DNA of 64,000 bases from Temnopleurus reevesii (taxonomy: Eukaryota > Echinodermata > Echinoidea > Temnopleuroida > Temnopleuridae): the NCBI GenBank assembly GCA_036244855.1, contig BQKZ01000102.1, forward strand, positions 170,350 to 234,349, read 5' to 3'. A model generated the notes under the pieces. That model saw nothing but the letters and a program-made list of their open reading frames with translations, did no database searches and was not told the DNA's origin. Shown here one piece after another: positions 1 to 13,000 of the stretch. The position numbers were made by a program, and so were the translations under genes. Each line of letters starts with the position of its first letter. Positions within the stretch are counted from its first letter, which is position 1.

Positions 1-312
1 GACATCACTTGCAATCAGTCATCTTACCATAGTGCTGATAGTATGAAGAATGCCTAATAATTTAGTCTGTTTGGAAAAAAAAGTAATTGGAATGGTGTCA
101 TGTCGATTTGATTTCTTTGTCTTGAGCAATGATATTTTACTAGAATCAACTCTCTTCTAAGGTTAGAAAAGGCAGTGATTCCAGATGCCTTTTTTATGAA
201 GCTGGGAGTCTAGCTATTGTTTAAAGGACAATAGCTTCCCTCTTTGATGAAGCTTTGTATAATAAAAATTGTTCCCAAACCACTGAGCAAAGGAGCCTCT
301 TCTATATGACCA

Positions 313-461
313 GGGCCCCGTATCATAAAGGTTAGCAATTAATCGCAATTTGATTTTGAGATCAATTGCAAACTGTAGTACATGATTCGCCATAGACTTG
401 CGATTGATATCAATGGCTATCAGATTAGCAATTAATTGCAAACCTTTATGTTACGGGGCCC
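313..461. mobile_element. MITE family A, copy 1 (foldback)
   Basis: Near-palindromic ~149-bp unit. Left end GGGCCCCGTATCATAAAGG; right end reads as the reverse complement GGGCCCCGTAACATAAAGG. The inner arms also pair (ttagcaattaatcgcaa). Same family as 7467-7615 and the degenerate 5941-6046. Confidence 0.85.
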
Positions 462-2460
462 AGGTCTGTGTTTCAAAAAGCTGTTCATAGATCTATTAGC
501 GACCACATGAATAACTGGTAACCCTTTCTCAGGTGTGAGTCTGTGCCAAGGGTTATCATCAAGAGCAGGAAAGGGTTAGCAGTTGTGCGTACATCTAACT
601 TTATACCCTAGGATTTATAAGAAACATTTCAATGGTCTGTTTAGAATTCTTACATGTATCACAGAGGGATCCTCTGTAAAGCCTTAGCATTGCTTACAAA
701 AGATTCTTGAAGAAATTGGAAAATGCATTGTAAGATTCAGTGAGACCGTATTCTTAACTTAATATACTACTAGATTGTTCAGTCCCAAAACAATTATGCT
801 AATTTTATCTTTCATACCACCTTCTCTGTCCATTTCCAGCATTTAGATAAAGTATGATTCAATTAATTCGTTAAATTTGATTTGTTGTTAGATTGAATAA
901 TGTGCCATGGACCCTTATAGAGGAAGGTGACTTTGTTGTCTTTTATGTGTTTAGAATTGTTGACAATGATACAAAGATTATATAGCTGTCTTCCGTAACT
1001 GTTTTCTTAATTCTATTTTATGTCATTATTCCTTATAGGAATTTATTTCTGTTTGCTTGATGCACTATGTAATCTAATATTATTAATGATATTGCTATAG
1101 TTTATTTTTGTGAATTTATTGTAAATAATTGCTTTCTGCAGTATTGAATTGTAAAAAGATATAATTGAACAATAGTTTGAGTGTGGTCCCCTATTTTCTA
1201 AACTTTGATTTTTGCTTCTGTACTATTTTAGCAATTATATATTTATCCTATTTAGTGTAGATTGCCTTTCTCTCCTTAAATTTGAAGTAATTTTGAACAA
1301 CCAATGAACTTTTAACAAGATTGGTGGGGGGGGGGGAGACGTTGTAATATGAATGTCTTTACCAAATAAGTTTAGGTATTTTGCTCAGCAATGCTAATGT
1401 TGTACACTGCATTTCACAATTTTCACTTGCAAACTTGTTTATTTTATGATCACAAAAGCATTAGGAAAAAATACTAGATAATGCAATGACGAAAACTTGA
1501 TATACTCAGGAATAATAAATTCTTCACTTCGTCTTTTGAAAAATTCAGTTGCGCAGAAAAAGGTTTTTAAAATTTGATATCGTTTTTGCAACTAAAAAAA
1601 GTTCCGAAGAACATTGTAATACTTTTTGTTAGAGAGATTATTACTTCTTTCAATGTTTAACTTTATTGTCTAACTTATAGGATATGGACCAAACTATATT
1701 CAATTCATTATTGTAAATTACTGTACAGAACCTTAACATGGAGTGCAAATAAATCTACACATTACTACAGTATTCCAAATTGTTATTTCTTTTGTTGATA
1801 CTCTTTATAAGCAGTGCTGTTATCACCTGAAACAAAAAAAAAATCACAACCCTATTAAGGGAAATCCATCATGGGAATTATTTTACTGGAAGGAGAGAAA
1901 AATGAGATAAACTAACAATGCAAGGTTTGATCAACATCTAATGATCCTCTGATGAATTATGATTGCAGATGTTTGATTTCCTCTGAGTAGGATCTATGAA
2001 TTAGCAACTTTGGCAGGATCTGTGATTTACTAGCAGACAACTTTTAATTAATTTTAATCTTTATATTTTGCAAAAATGCATTCATTCATAGGAATAGTAC
2101 AAAGAGGAATGAATGTTCTTTTAGCTCAAATAAATTCTTTAACTCACAGAATTGATAAGTGTATACTATACTCAGGTCAAAGAATTGACATTTGTTTACT
2201 AATCTGAAAAAAATAAAACTTGCAGAGAATAGATGGAGAGTTGTCCACCACAACGTCTCAGATTTTGTCAAAATTGCAAACCCAAGAACCCATCACGAGA
2301 TATTACTTAATTTAAGAAGATTCATCGCTTTTTAACAGATTTTAGGATTTTATATTTTCAATTTGTTCATCTCAATAATTTACCTTTCAAGAACAGAACA
2401 CTAACATCTGACATGAACAGGTTTGTATTTCATGAAGATGTTCGTTGAGATGGACAGAAA

Positions 2461-2740
2461 ACTATGAATGACTGGTGACCCTTTCCTGCACTATTTGATA
2501 ACTCCTGGCTCTGAATTGAAATTACACAAAAGAAATGGTCATCAGTCGTTCGTAGAGTCATGCGTAGATCTACACACAACTTTACAACCCAGAGTCGGGG
2601 ATTACAAAGCTTTCTGTTGATCAAAGCACAAATCTACGGACAGGTGACCCTTTCTCTCACTCGATGATAACTAAAGACGCTGAATCAAAATCACACCAGT
2701 CATTCGTAGAGTCGTGCGTAGATCTACACACAGCTTAATG
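2461..2740. repeat. Two adjacent small foldbacks (family E)
   Basis: Two units (about 2461-2600 and 2632-2740) each start with a form of CTA(T/C)G(A/G)A(T)GACTGGTGACC and end with its inverted copy, followed by a shared GTCGTGCGTAGATCTACACA. Related fragments with GACTGGTGACCCTTTC lie at about 505-600 and 4875-4980. Confidence 0.6.
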
Positions 2741-4874
2741 AAACACAACCAAGGTTTGAATACTTCATATGACCACATACAATCTCATGTGTTCTTTTCA
2801 TCTTTCGCTTCAAAAAGTATTACAAGCCTCACCTTCCGGGTAAATGAAGAATCATAGCAAATTTTATTGGTTCTGAAAACAATACTTTATTGTCTTTCAC
2901 ATAACAATATTTACATTCTTTCAGCAGTGGAGCAAAAAGTATAAATGGATACAAAAGAGTCGAAAAAGAGTTGCATTTATCGAAATCATTTACAAAATGT
3001 GATACATACATCACCAAGGTAAGGCATGAAATATCAAAGTATAAATGAATATTTTATTAATATTCACATTCAATCAAGTACATGTAGCTGGCTATTCTGT
3101 TCAATTGGATAGCCATCATAAAGATAGGAAATACTGTGCTTGTATACAATTCAAAATCAGTGAATTTGACACAATTCATATAGAAACACACACATCATCA
3201 AAATGAACATCTCTTATTTTTCCTAAGTAGCCACTAAGCAGTAACAGTAGTTACTAAGTAGTAACATCTCCTAAACAACCTCTGAATTTCAAGTTCTGAG
3301 AAGAGAATTTAGAGAAAAATAATATTGCACTTTGTAACCCATCCTTGAGTGGCATGTGATGATAATTCTACTAAAAACACTAGAATTAAGCATTTTCTAC
3401 AATGGCACAGCCACATACCCTCAACTATTTATGTCTCTTTTTTTTTTTCAAAATGAATTTTTATTATTGTAAATATGAAAATTCATGGATACAGAATACA
3501 GAAGTAAGATTATCAACCACTCAGAAATTTTCAACTGTGTTTGAATCTGTAATTCTAAGCCCATTACTAACTGGACCATGAGAATCCTGGAATAAATCCC
3601 AAGGGATTTCAAATAAATCAATAGCAATGGTGTTGGAATTATTTTATTACCCAAGCTTAAGGGCAGCAAGCAATTTGTCATCAAACAATAGCTTACTACC
3701 CCAAAACTTGCTTTGACAAACACAATCATGAACCATTGTACAGTAGACAATGGGGGAAGATATTACAGAGAAAACAACACCAAAGTAAATCAGGACAATA
3801 ATATGGGATCAATATGATCACTTTTTTTACATCAGCTAAACTTACTCAATTGCAAAATTATCTTGATTTATTAAATGACCAAAAATTTGTGCTAAGTGCA
3901 AGATAGGTATTCAAGTTGAATAGGTTACAAATATTTTTAATTGAAAATAGCATTTTAATTTATTCTAATGAAGTTGCAAATTTAAATATTTGTGCGCTAA
4001 GCTAAGAATCCTGGAAAAGTATGATCATTTTCCTATAAAAAAAAATCTAGTAAAAAAAGCTCAATTGTAACATTACCACTTTGGATAGTTAGTCATAATT
4101 TTCCTTCATTCTACTCAGATATCTAATTTATTCTTCAATAGATCTCTGAATGAAAACTATAATGCCAAATAATTAATTGTGGTTGATGTTTCTAAAAAGG
4201 CATGAAGACTGAGCAGTAAAAATTGTATCAATTTGGAGCAGTCTTGAACAGCATGAAATGAGGATATGTAGTATTATAATATAAACAAACTATACAATTA
4301 CATATGTAGTTTGAAAGCCCACAAAAGATTATTAAGCACACTTCTTATACATATAATTCATAATTACACCAATCATGAATGGAAATGATTAATACCTGCA
4401 GATTGTTTTTCTTTTCTCAATATTTTAATTGATTAATAGATTCTATGTTTCATTACTATCTTTTTAAAATTCAGTATTCTATATATTCCTATTTTCTCTT
4501 TTCAGTTCATTTCCTAAAGGAGAAATACAAGTGTGGGAATGTGATGTTCCATAAAAACTAAGTGATCCTCCAGTTTGCTCCAATATTGAGCAAACTCAAC
4601 AACAATTCATGGAATACACAGGAGCAGAGATAAGGCAATCATTAATTCATTCCAACGCAGTTCCATATATTGAAAAAATTCACAGTGACTTAGTACAAGA
4701 ATTTTAATAATACTATGGCATGTGAAATCTATGGCACAATGGCATAAGTTGGCTCAACGACGTTGAATAATAAGAGTAGATGTCAATAATGAGTATTCTC
4801 AATTCTGAGAACATCTTCAAGATGATTAAACAGCATCCAGTGTTGGGTGTCATGAAGCTGTTTGAAGAGCTATG

Positions 4875-4980
4875 CACGACTGGTGACCCTTTCTCAGGTG
4901 CTAACTCAGTGACATAAATGTTATCAGTGAATACAGGGTCACCAGTTGTTCCCAGAGTCAGTCGTAGCTTTATGAAATGT
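4875..4980. repeat. Family E foldback, further copy
   Basis: GACTGGTGACCCTTTCTCAG at the left and GGGTCACCAGTTGTTCC at the right form short inverted arms like those at 2461-2740. The segment ends in a similar GTCAGTCGTAGC. Confidence 0.5.
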
Positions 4981-5058
4981 AGCCAATGATTGTAAAATAC
5001 TGTCATGAATTAAAATGCCATTGAGATGGCTGCTTTTAACGTTGTCCCCCTCCCCTTT

Positions 5059-5229
5059 CTGGTAATAGGGAACTTTAGCATAGAAGATGGGAGTGCCGAT
5101 CACAACGTTAGCTCTATTAAGGTCCGTTCCAGAAGGGTGCACCAACACAACGCTACTTCTTGAATGGACCTTAGAGCTAACGTTGTGATCGGCACTCCCG
5201 TCTTGTTTGCTAAAAGTCCCTATTATCAG
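5059..5229. mobile_element. 171-bp foldback MITE with ~67-bp arms
   Basis: The left arm (5059-5127, CTGGTAATAGGGAACTTTAG...) and right arm (5162-5229) are inverted copies, sharing GGGAGTGCCGATCACAACG and ending CTGATAATAGGGACTTTTAG when the right arm is reversed. Only a short loop separates them. No coding capacity. Confidence 0.85.
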
Positions 5230-5253
5230 AGCACAGAATCATGACTAACAACA

Positions 5254-5330
5254 TACAGTCAACTCTGCTTAAGTCGATCTTGAATACCGGTAGTCAGAAA
5301 ATTGCCCGAGTTGATGGGATTTTTAGAAAT
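5254..5330. repeat. Possible pogo-like terminal fragment
   Basis: Begins TACAGTCAACTCTGCTTAAG, resembling the end of the pogo-like MITE at 22058-22222. No second terminus was found. Confidence 0.3.
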
Positions 5331-5788
5331 AAATCATGTAGAAACATATAGTATTTACCTTTAGTTACGTTGAATTTCTGCCAAATAGAACAGATTTTTG
5401 TGGTCTCAAGAGATTAGACTTAGGCAGAGGTTCCTGTAGTATAATTCACTCCCACACATCTTTCCAAAACCAACAATTTTGGTCACATTTGCAATTATCA
5501 AACCTTCAAATTCAAAATAATTAACATCAAGTACATTGTCTGTTATTTTCCTAAAAACAAGGTTTTTCTGAAGGCACAGAATACATTCATTTGAATATCT
5601 CATGTAATCAAGGTTTCACATGGGTTTTGAGAAGGCACTATTCTATTTTCATGTACAAAAATACATTCATGGTGTAAGTAACATATTGGAAGTGAATACA
5701 TTCCATCAAAGGACACAGAGTATAAAAACATCTAAATTACCAGTGTGGAAGGTATTAAATGGCTCAAGTCTCGCAATTCACCATAATT

Positions 5789-5878
5789 CAGAGATGCCAA
5801 CGATTCCAGAATATGCAAAAGGTATATAAAGAATTCAAGGCTTTCATCACATATATTCTATTATGGTTGGCATCTCTG
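5789..5878. mobile_element. MITE family C (CAGAGATGCCAAC ends), copy 1
   Basis: Begins CAGAGATGCCAACGATTCCAG and ends GGTTGGCATCTCTG, a ~13-bp terminal inverted repeat. Internal GGCTTTCATCAC is shared with copies at 11604-11784 and 24551-24709. Confidence 0.7.
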
Positions 5879-5940
5879 CTAATTTTGGACACCGTTTATG
5901 GAAGTAGAGTGTCTGCACACAAGGATAAGCAAGTCCATGG

Positions 5941-6046
5941 AGCTGTAACATAAAGGAGATACAATTAATTTGGTACACACTTTGCCATAGACTAACGATT
6001 GATATTTATTGTAACTTTAATTGCATCTTTTATGTTACAGGCCCCA
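5941..6046. mobile_element. MITE family A, degenerate copy 3
   Basis: Shares CTGTAACATAAAGG at the left, the core TTTGCCATAGACTAACGATTG, and TTTATGTTACAGGCCCC at the right with the other two copies, but with an internal deletion and substitutions. Confidence 0.7.
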
Positions 6047-6974
6047 GATTCTATAAAGATATTGGATTACAAACAAAGGTTTTGTGTCATCATATCCACA
6101 AAATAGTGCCAAAATGATACCGTTTGTCAAGTTTTATCCATTTATCTGGCCGTATATCACCGCATAAGAGAATTAAAACTTGAATCAAAAGCTACTACAA
6201 CATTTTTCTGCAAATTGAGTGGTGTTTAAAGTTAATGACTTATATAGTATTACAAATAACATAAAAATCAATGTGAATTGGAGAAAATTGTTGAAATCAA
6301 TGGCAATGCATTTTTAATAACCATTAATTTCTGACATTTCCACTTTCAACACAGCAAAAACTAATGTTTCAACATGTCTGCTAACGCTAGATTTAGCATG
6401 GCAAGATTCGAAACAAATGTTGACACCACATACATATACATATAATAACAGTCTTCAGTATTGACACTAACCCACTACTATAAATTATCATATATTCTTT
6501 CTTATTTTCACTATAACCTACATAAATCTCTTTTTCTTCCCATGAATACACATAAAAATAAGCAATTTTCATCGGTGCTGATATGCCTATCTTGCCAAGA
6601 TTCAAATTCTAGAATCTTAATCTTTAATATACATATCAGGTCATTGTATAGATTCTTCCAGTTAACGTGTATATCGATCTTGTTTTCTCAGGCTGTACGA
6701 AGAGCAGAAAATGCTCAGAAAATTTTCAGAAGAGCATTTTCGTTAACATGCTCATCTGATTATACTAAATGGGGAATATGACATCAAGGATCACAGAAAA
6801 ATGCCATAAAATTTATGAAATAATCCATAACTGAATACAATAATCGCAAAACATTTACATTCACCATCTGATTTTTTTTGTTTTTAGAAAATGTGCAGAT
6901 TCTCAAACATCTAACATTCTAGATGAACTTTGAAGCACTTGTCTTTACAAGTAATCTGTGTAAAGAAATTAACC

Positions 6975-7130
6975 ATAATTATGTCCAGAGGGGATCCGCC
7001 CCCCCCCCTCAACATTTCTCGCAATATTTCTCCAAAGCGAAAAATTATTGTCCAGACACGTCTTCAGGTTTCAAGTATCCCGCAACTTTTCAGACTAAAT
7101 TCGTTGGTGGCCGTGTGATACCTCCAACCA
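6975..7130 (-). repeat. Fragment of the piggyBac-like MITE family B
   Basis: Matches, in the opposite direction, the right half of the element at 18244-18721: GGATCCGCCC-rich tract, CTCAACATTTCTC, a CGTCTTCAGG..TTTCAAGTATC block, then CGCAACTTTTCAGA. No termini are preserved. Confidence 0.55.
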
Positions 7131-7349
7131 TGATCTGTGAATCTCTCTTTCATGTTGTTGTTTAAGAATTTTAAGTTTTATTTCATTCATGCCAGTGATC
7201 TGTGATTCGGAACCAGTAATAGGCAATAGCTTATTGCTAAGTAATTTTCAGGTGTACCTAACAAAAAGTATCTGGACTGGACAGGTGTCTTACCACTAGA
7301 CCGCCAAGAACTGATGGCTGTGGCAGGCTCGATTTGTATAATAGCAGCA

Positions 7350-8385
7350 GATACTGCATAAATATATCAATTACACTGGTCAACAAAATTTCACTTTTTG
7401 AAAGTTGTCTTCGTTTTTTGAGCTGATATAGGGTGAATTTAATGCACTGAATCCAAAAATCACATCTGCCCCGTAACATAAAGGTTAGCGATTTATCGCT
7501 ATTCGATTTTGCGATCAATTGCAAACTTTAGTACATGATTTGCCATAGACTTGCGATTGATATCAATCGCTATCTGATTAGCAATTAATCGCAAACCTTT
7601 ATGTTACGGGGCCCAGGTCAAGTTTTCGAGCTATCCCCACATGTTGTTTTTTTACGTTTTGTTCACATGTAGGCATGTACGGATCCCTTTTGGAAGGTTG
7701 GTGGAATAAAATGACATGGCGGATGAATATTTGGGTTAGAAATGTTTATGCTGATAGAAAGAAATATCAAGGTCCAATAATAAATGGTGATTTTGTTGAA
7801 AATAGCCCAGTTTGAAGCCATGAAACCTCATAATCCTCTAAAATTTGGATGGGGAAAAAAATATATGGTTATTTTATCAAAATTAAAGGGTTAGACTAGC
7901 TAAAATATTTATTTTTCAACAGCAGAACATAAATCTCGTAAACAAAACCCAAAAAGTTTGAGGAAAATTGAAGAGGGAAAGAGAAAACAATGACTTTTGA
8001 ATAATTTAAAAGTTTATGTAAACAATGCCAAAATCACTAGACCAATTTGCAAATTTGGTGACATTGGTGATAAGATAATGGCTCGTTCACCATTTTATCC
8101 TTTATTCATGGATAAGAATAAATACCTATAACAAAAAAAAAACTCAGAATGATCAGATAGCTATTTTCCATGACATTTCACCCCACCAAACCCTTCAAAA
8201 GTGCTCAACACAAGCATCCAAGTGAACAAAACATAAAAAACAACATGTGGGGATAGCTCCGAAACTTGACCTGATTGAGAAAAACCAATGTGATTTTTGG
8301 ATTCAGCGCCTCAGATTCACTATAAATCAGCTGGTAAATTACAGACAACAAATTTTCTGTTGACCAGTGTTATATATCTGCATTC
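7350..8385. mobile_element. ~1-kb foldback element with a nested MITE
   Basis: The left arm (about 7350-7466 plus 7616-7667) and right arm (about 8222-8385) are inverted copies. Shared blocks are CACTGGTCAACA, CTGAATCCAAAAATCACAT, and GTCAAGTTT..GAGCTATCCCCACATGTTG. The ~550-bp interior has no recognisable protein. The left arm is split by MITE A copy 2. Confidence 0.75.
7467..7615. mobile_element. MITE family A, copy 2, nested in a larger foldback
   Basis: Same ~149-bp palindromic unit as copy 1, with termini GCCCCGTAACATAAAGG and its complement. It interrupts the left arm of the ~1-kb foldback at 7350-8385: the right arm continues across the matching position with only ~15 unrelated bases. 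The order of insertion is therefore clear. Confidence 0.85.
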
Positions 8386-9129
8386 ATTCAGTTTTCACTT
8401 GTGGCAGGGAAGTCTTTCCAACAGCATGGCTTGTGAGTGATCGTTTGCTCTCAGCCAATCAAAATATCTAATTGTTCAACTGACACAACAAGGGGCATTG
8501 TCTTGTATGATGTAATAATTTGCAATTATAAAGTGCAATACAAATGAAGGCCCATGCATCAGCCTCAGCTATGACAGAAAAGCATAGTCAAAGTGCACAG
8601 GCATGTGAGCTTATCGTCATCCAATATGGCACATAAATGATATCATTACTGAAGACGCTCGATACACCTGCCAAGCTCTGTCTCTCAAGGTCTGCTGTAG
8701 AACCAGCATACCATCATTTTCGTCTACTTCCAGAGTATCGACTTTGACCATTTAATTCCATCACCTTGATTTCTTTTCAAATGCAGCTAACTTCCAAACA
8801 TTGTTCATCCTTCAGTTATGACTGGCCTCAGTATTGCAGCAAAAGTAGCATCAATATGCATTGTTTCTTCTCAGAGTAAAGGCACTTTGTTCCTGTATGA
8901 CTTATTGGTAAATGTTTTGCATCGTAATGGCAATTTTATGACCTATTCTAAATTTTCAGTATCACATTTCCCGTCACGTCTTGTGTGTTGTTTTCCTCCT
9001 ATATTGATAAAACAAAAGAGAAGAAAAGAAAAAAAGGTGTTAAAATGAGTTGAAAATCCAATATCACAATTCATAGAGCAAATAGTTATTTTCAGTACAT
9101 TGAGAGAAAAATACAACCCAAAATAGTCT

Positions 9130-9458
9130 TTATTTTTAAAATTCTATAGAGAGCTTGAAGATTTCTCATTGCTATCAAAACGATCATTTCAAATAAAACT
9201 TTTGATTTTGCTCCCATGAATTCAATATAAACAAAGAATAATGTTACTTTTCACATTTGATTAGCAGTTTTAGACTTTGGGGAAAACATAATTTTCAACA
9301 CATTCAGTATGGTTTTATGTGAAAAAGTAGCTAAACAAAAAATCTTTTTGTAGCAATTATGCTAAAATGTATAGCAAATTGGGATCATACCAGGAAAATT
9401 ATTCCCTGATAAATCAATACAATATATGGAGTTTATGACTTTGACACAGATCATTCCC
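9130..9458 (-). other. PPP4R4: Probable PPP4R4 3' UTR with AATAAA signal
   Basis: AT-rich sequence after the stop codon, with AATAAA on the minus strand (TTTATT at 9130-9135). The true cleavage site and any alternative polyadenylation are not visible from sequence alone. Confidence 0.5.
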
Positions 9459-9556
9459 TTACACTCTAGTTGTAGATGATGAAGTTGAAAGGTGACTGTG
9501 TGAAGAAGTGCCTGACCGAGTTGAGCTAGTTGAGGAGGCTGACGACTTTCTTGAAT
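9459..9556 (-). CDS. PPP4R4: PPP4R4 terminal coding exon e23
   Basis: Acceptor tacatttccag. Residues 863-893 are Ser/Thr-rich (SRKSSASSTSSTRSGTSSHS and onward) and end TTRV before TAA at 9459-9461. The stop overlaps a possible donor (gtaagg), so an alternative downstream splice cannot be excluded. The C-terminus TTRV fits a class I PDZ-binding motif (S/T-X-V); function is inferred. Confidence 0.78.
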
Positions 9557-9893
9557 CTGGAAATGTACAAATATATCACGATAACTAATTAGAATGATGC
9601 AAGTTTCAGAGGCTACTCATATTAAACCTTGAAAAACATGTTATCAATAATTACATTCCTTTCATTCTATATAAATCTGTCTTATTATAATCAGCATCAC
9701 TGTCATTGTCATCATCGCCATCGTCGTCGTCGTCGTCATCATCATCATCATCTCATCATCATCATCACAATCATCTTCAACATTATCATCATCCTTATCA
9801 ACACCACCATCATCATTGCCATCATTACCTCCATAATCATTGTCCTCCTCATTATCCTCCTCATCATCATCATCATCCATCAACAACAAAAAA

Positions 9894-9929
<36 letters not shown>

Positions 9930-9975
9930 TATCATCATCATCATCATCATCATCATCACCACCACCACCACCACC

Positions 9976-10006
<31 letters not shown>

Positions 10007-13000
10007 CCACCATCATCATCATCATTGACATCACTACCTCCATCATCATTGTCATTATAAACAAGCATGTGGAATACAACATGAAAACTAATTTTCAGAT
10101 GATCTTTTTCATGTTTAAAAAATTAGCATTTGAGGGCATCTGAAGAATATCTTTTCTTCAACAGAACAGTCTAGTTGATGCAATACCCACCTGAAACATG
10201 TGTACCGCTGGTTGATCTCTTAGCTGAACTACTTGCTGTGGGTGATGACAATGAGCTGCTATACTCTACGACCCTAGTAGTCCTGTCAATCCAAACAAAA
10301 ATAAATATGATGTTATTGGCTGCAAACTTCCATCATCTATGTGTTAAGGATCCTCTCCACACTGCAAACCCAAATTACACAAGCACAATTATGAATGAAA
10401 TTCAAACTATAAAATCATTAAATGAATTAATCTCAATTAAATGATTGAATAAAACAGTACATGAAATAAAACACTTCATATAAAATGGATTCCACTGCTG
10501 ATATATATGCCAAATTACTCATTTACAATGGTATTACATAAAAAAGTACAGACAGAAAACTGATATTTTGATTCATAAACAACATACAGTATAAATAAAG
10601 GCCAAACCACAGCAACTTTTGAAACATATTTTTCTTTTAAATTAGAAAAAAATCAAATCAGTATTTTCCATGCATTATGCAAAGCATCAACAAATAAACA
10701 TAATATACAAGTGGAACACCACCCACAAGTCATTTGTATATCAAGCAATATGAGAATGGGCAATGTCAACTTAAAGATGCATCCTTATTCTTCTGAGTGT
10801 TGTGTAACTATTCAGGGGATTTAAATAGTTTAAATATCTTTGTGGTAAAAGTATGTTTGATTTAGTGTCTGATCCATCAATCTATGGTCAATGTGCAAAC
10901 TGGTTGCATACTGGTGTTATTCAAACCATAGCAATAGGCCAATTTACACATGATTTATTGAAAAGAATTCACCTACTCCATTGATTAATTGTTCATTCGC
11001 AATTAAGAAGAGCAATTAAGTTGACAGTGAAAACTTAGTAGCTAATTTCTTTAAATATATAAATGCAATTATTAACAGAAGTTTAAAGCATTTATGAAAC
11101 AGAGTAGATAAAGTTGTATTTGATGCCCACTGATGATATTTCAACATACATTTCTTTCCTGTGTATTCATAATAAAGAATTTACGTAATTTCCTTTCAAT
11201 TTGATTTTGATTTGATTTATTTGTCAAGAAAGAGAAATACAATATACAAACAACATAAATCTTGGCAGGATTAACCCAAGAAAGCTTGAAAGCTTATTCA
11301 AAATGGGGTCCTATACAAAAATAAAACTTAATCTTAATTTGCATAACAAATATTGTTCATGCAGTGAAAATTGATGTGAAGCATGTGGTTCTAAAATCAA
11401 GCTATTTAGCCATTCTTTCCTCTATCTATATACATGTATTTGTATCACAAATCAATTATCAAAATCACTAATGATTTTGATTTCTAAAATTCTTGCAATC
11501 AACCCCAAAATCAAACCATGGCATAATGAAAAATAGTTGTTTTTTCACATTACAACTAGGATTTTTACTAACATTTCCCAAATAACTTGTACAAGTTACA
11601 TTTCAGAAATGCCGGTCTTTCCAGAAGATGCATTAGATGTATTTTCATATGAATTTGATGCTTTCATCACAAGTGAACAGCTGAGATCAAGGTTATTATT
11701 GTCATGTTTGATCCCACTTTGTTCAGGTGTATCCTTATTCACATTTTCATTTTGTCTCATATTCCGGAACGGTTGGCATCTCCGCCATTTTCATACCAAA
11801 GACTCAAATTTTAAAGCATAAAAACTAGAATTTTGTACATGTTCATCTCACACATATATGTCTGTTATTTAAAACCAAAGCCCTTCATGAGTTAGAAGCA
11901 CAATTATGATGAACCTTTTTGTAGCAAAATACACACACACTGCCCAGCAAAAATGGGAAGAAGTTTCCCAAAGAACCGGAGGGTATTAGTTTTACATGGA
12001 AAAAAAAGTTTGAGCAGAAATCTGAAAGCAAGGGTTAGAGGTCAGGTAAAGAACCTTTGATTCCGCAACGTAGGCATCGCAATCAGTCCATCCGAAGCAG
12101 ACCTATTACGGCTAAAGAGAGAGGAAGACAGGAAAGAGAGCAAAATGATGCATGACATCCCACACCAATTTAAGAGCAATTGAAAAAGAAATTTAAAAAA
12201 ATTTATTCTACTCTCCACAATGCTCTGTCAAAAGAAAATTGTACACCTTTACTGTGTTGTGATATAAATAGAATGTATAAATAAAAGTAATATCTGTGAA
12301 GTGCATTTCATTGGTATACATTCTGAGTAATCATAGAGAGTAGGATGTAGATTCCTTTAACTTTATTCAGTTTCTTCTTCAAGATCATTATATAGATTTA
12401 TGATTAAGGCAGCCTTGAGAACCCATGCTTTTAGCATCAAATTGCTCAGATCATTAATTTGAAAGAAGAATTGCGGGTGAAATGGATAGAGAAGACAATA
12501 TGAGAATAAGTATGTATAAGGCAAAGAGTCATCTCCTCAATGCATTATAAATTGCAAATGATTTATAGCAAAAATGTTCAATATACTAGCATGGTGAAAT
12601 TTGTGTGAATTTCAATGTCGCGACAATTAACGGGGGAAAAAAGGTTTCAGATTATCGAGAAAGAAATCCACGCCACAAGTGGTAAGCTCAATTTGATTGG
12701 GTGTTAGATTGGATGATGGAAAGATCCTGTTAAAAGGCTGGAGCCAGAGAACAGTGACCATCCACAGTGAGTGGTCCATGCCATGATGATATGACCACAC
12801 AAGATGATATATTTAAAGGTATAGATCAGTTATGGGAAAGATGGCGCTTCAGATGTGGAATTCCTTTGTGAAAATTATCCACATAATACTATTTTTCAAT
12901 AACAAACTAGAATATGCTGGTATTCATAGTTTGTTTGAATATGATCGACCAAGAAATATCGAATTCATCGCAAAACAAAAAAAAAACAATGCGTCGGTTA

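Larger units (their letters stand above)
1..9129. other. 3' flank of PPP4R4, no convincing gene
   Basis: AT-rich sequence with several inverted-repeat elements, listed separately. No open frame here looks coding. The plus strand around 1700-1790 is T-rich with AATAAA at ~1747 and could be the 3' UTR of a gene entering from the left, but nothing identifies it. Confidence 0.5.

Noticed and set aside
1779..1829. Possible minus-strand terminal exon after acceptor tttttgtttcag, reading DNSTAYKEYQQKK then stop
   Set aside because: It fits a short C-terminal exon, but I found no upstream exon with matching phase and cannot recognise the peptide. A chance match is likely.
2837..2877. Possible minus-strand exon between tattgttttcag and gtgagg, ending HLPGR
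   Set aside because: Its phase would create an immediate stop if joined to the 1779-1829 segment, and no homology was recognised.
9629..10143. Overlapping poly-Ser, poly-His and poly-Asp open frames on both strands
   Set aside because: Produced by the trinucleotide tract inside a PPP4R4 intron.
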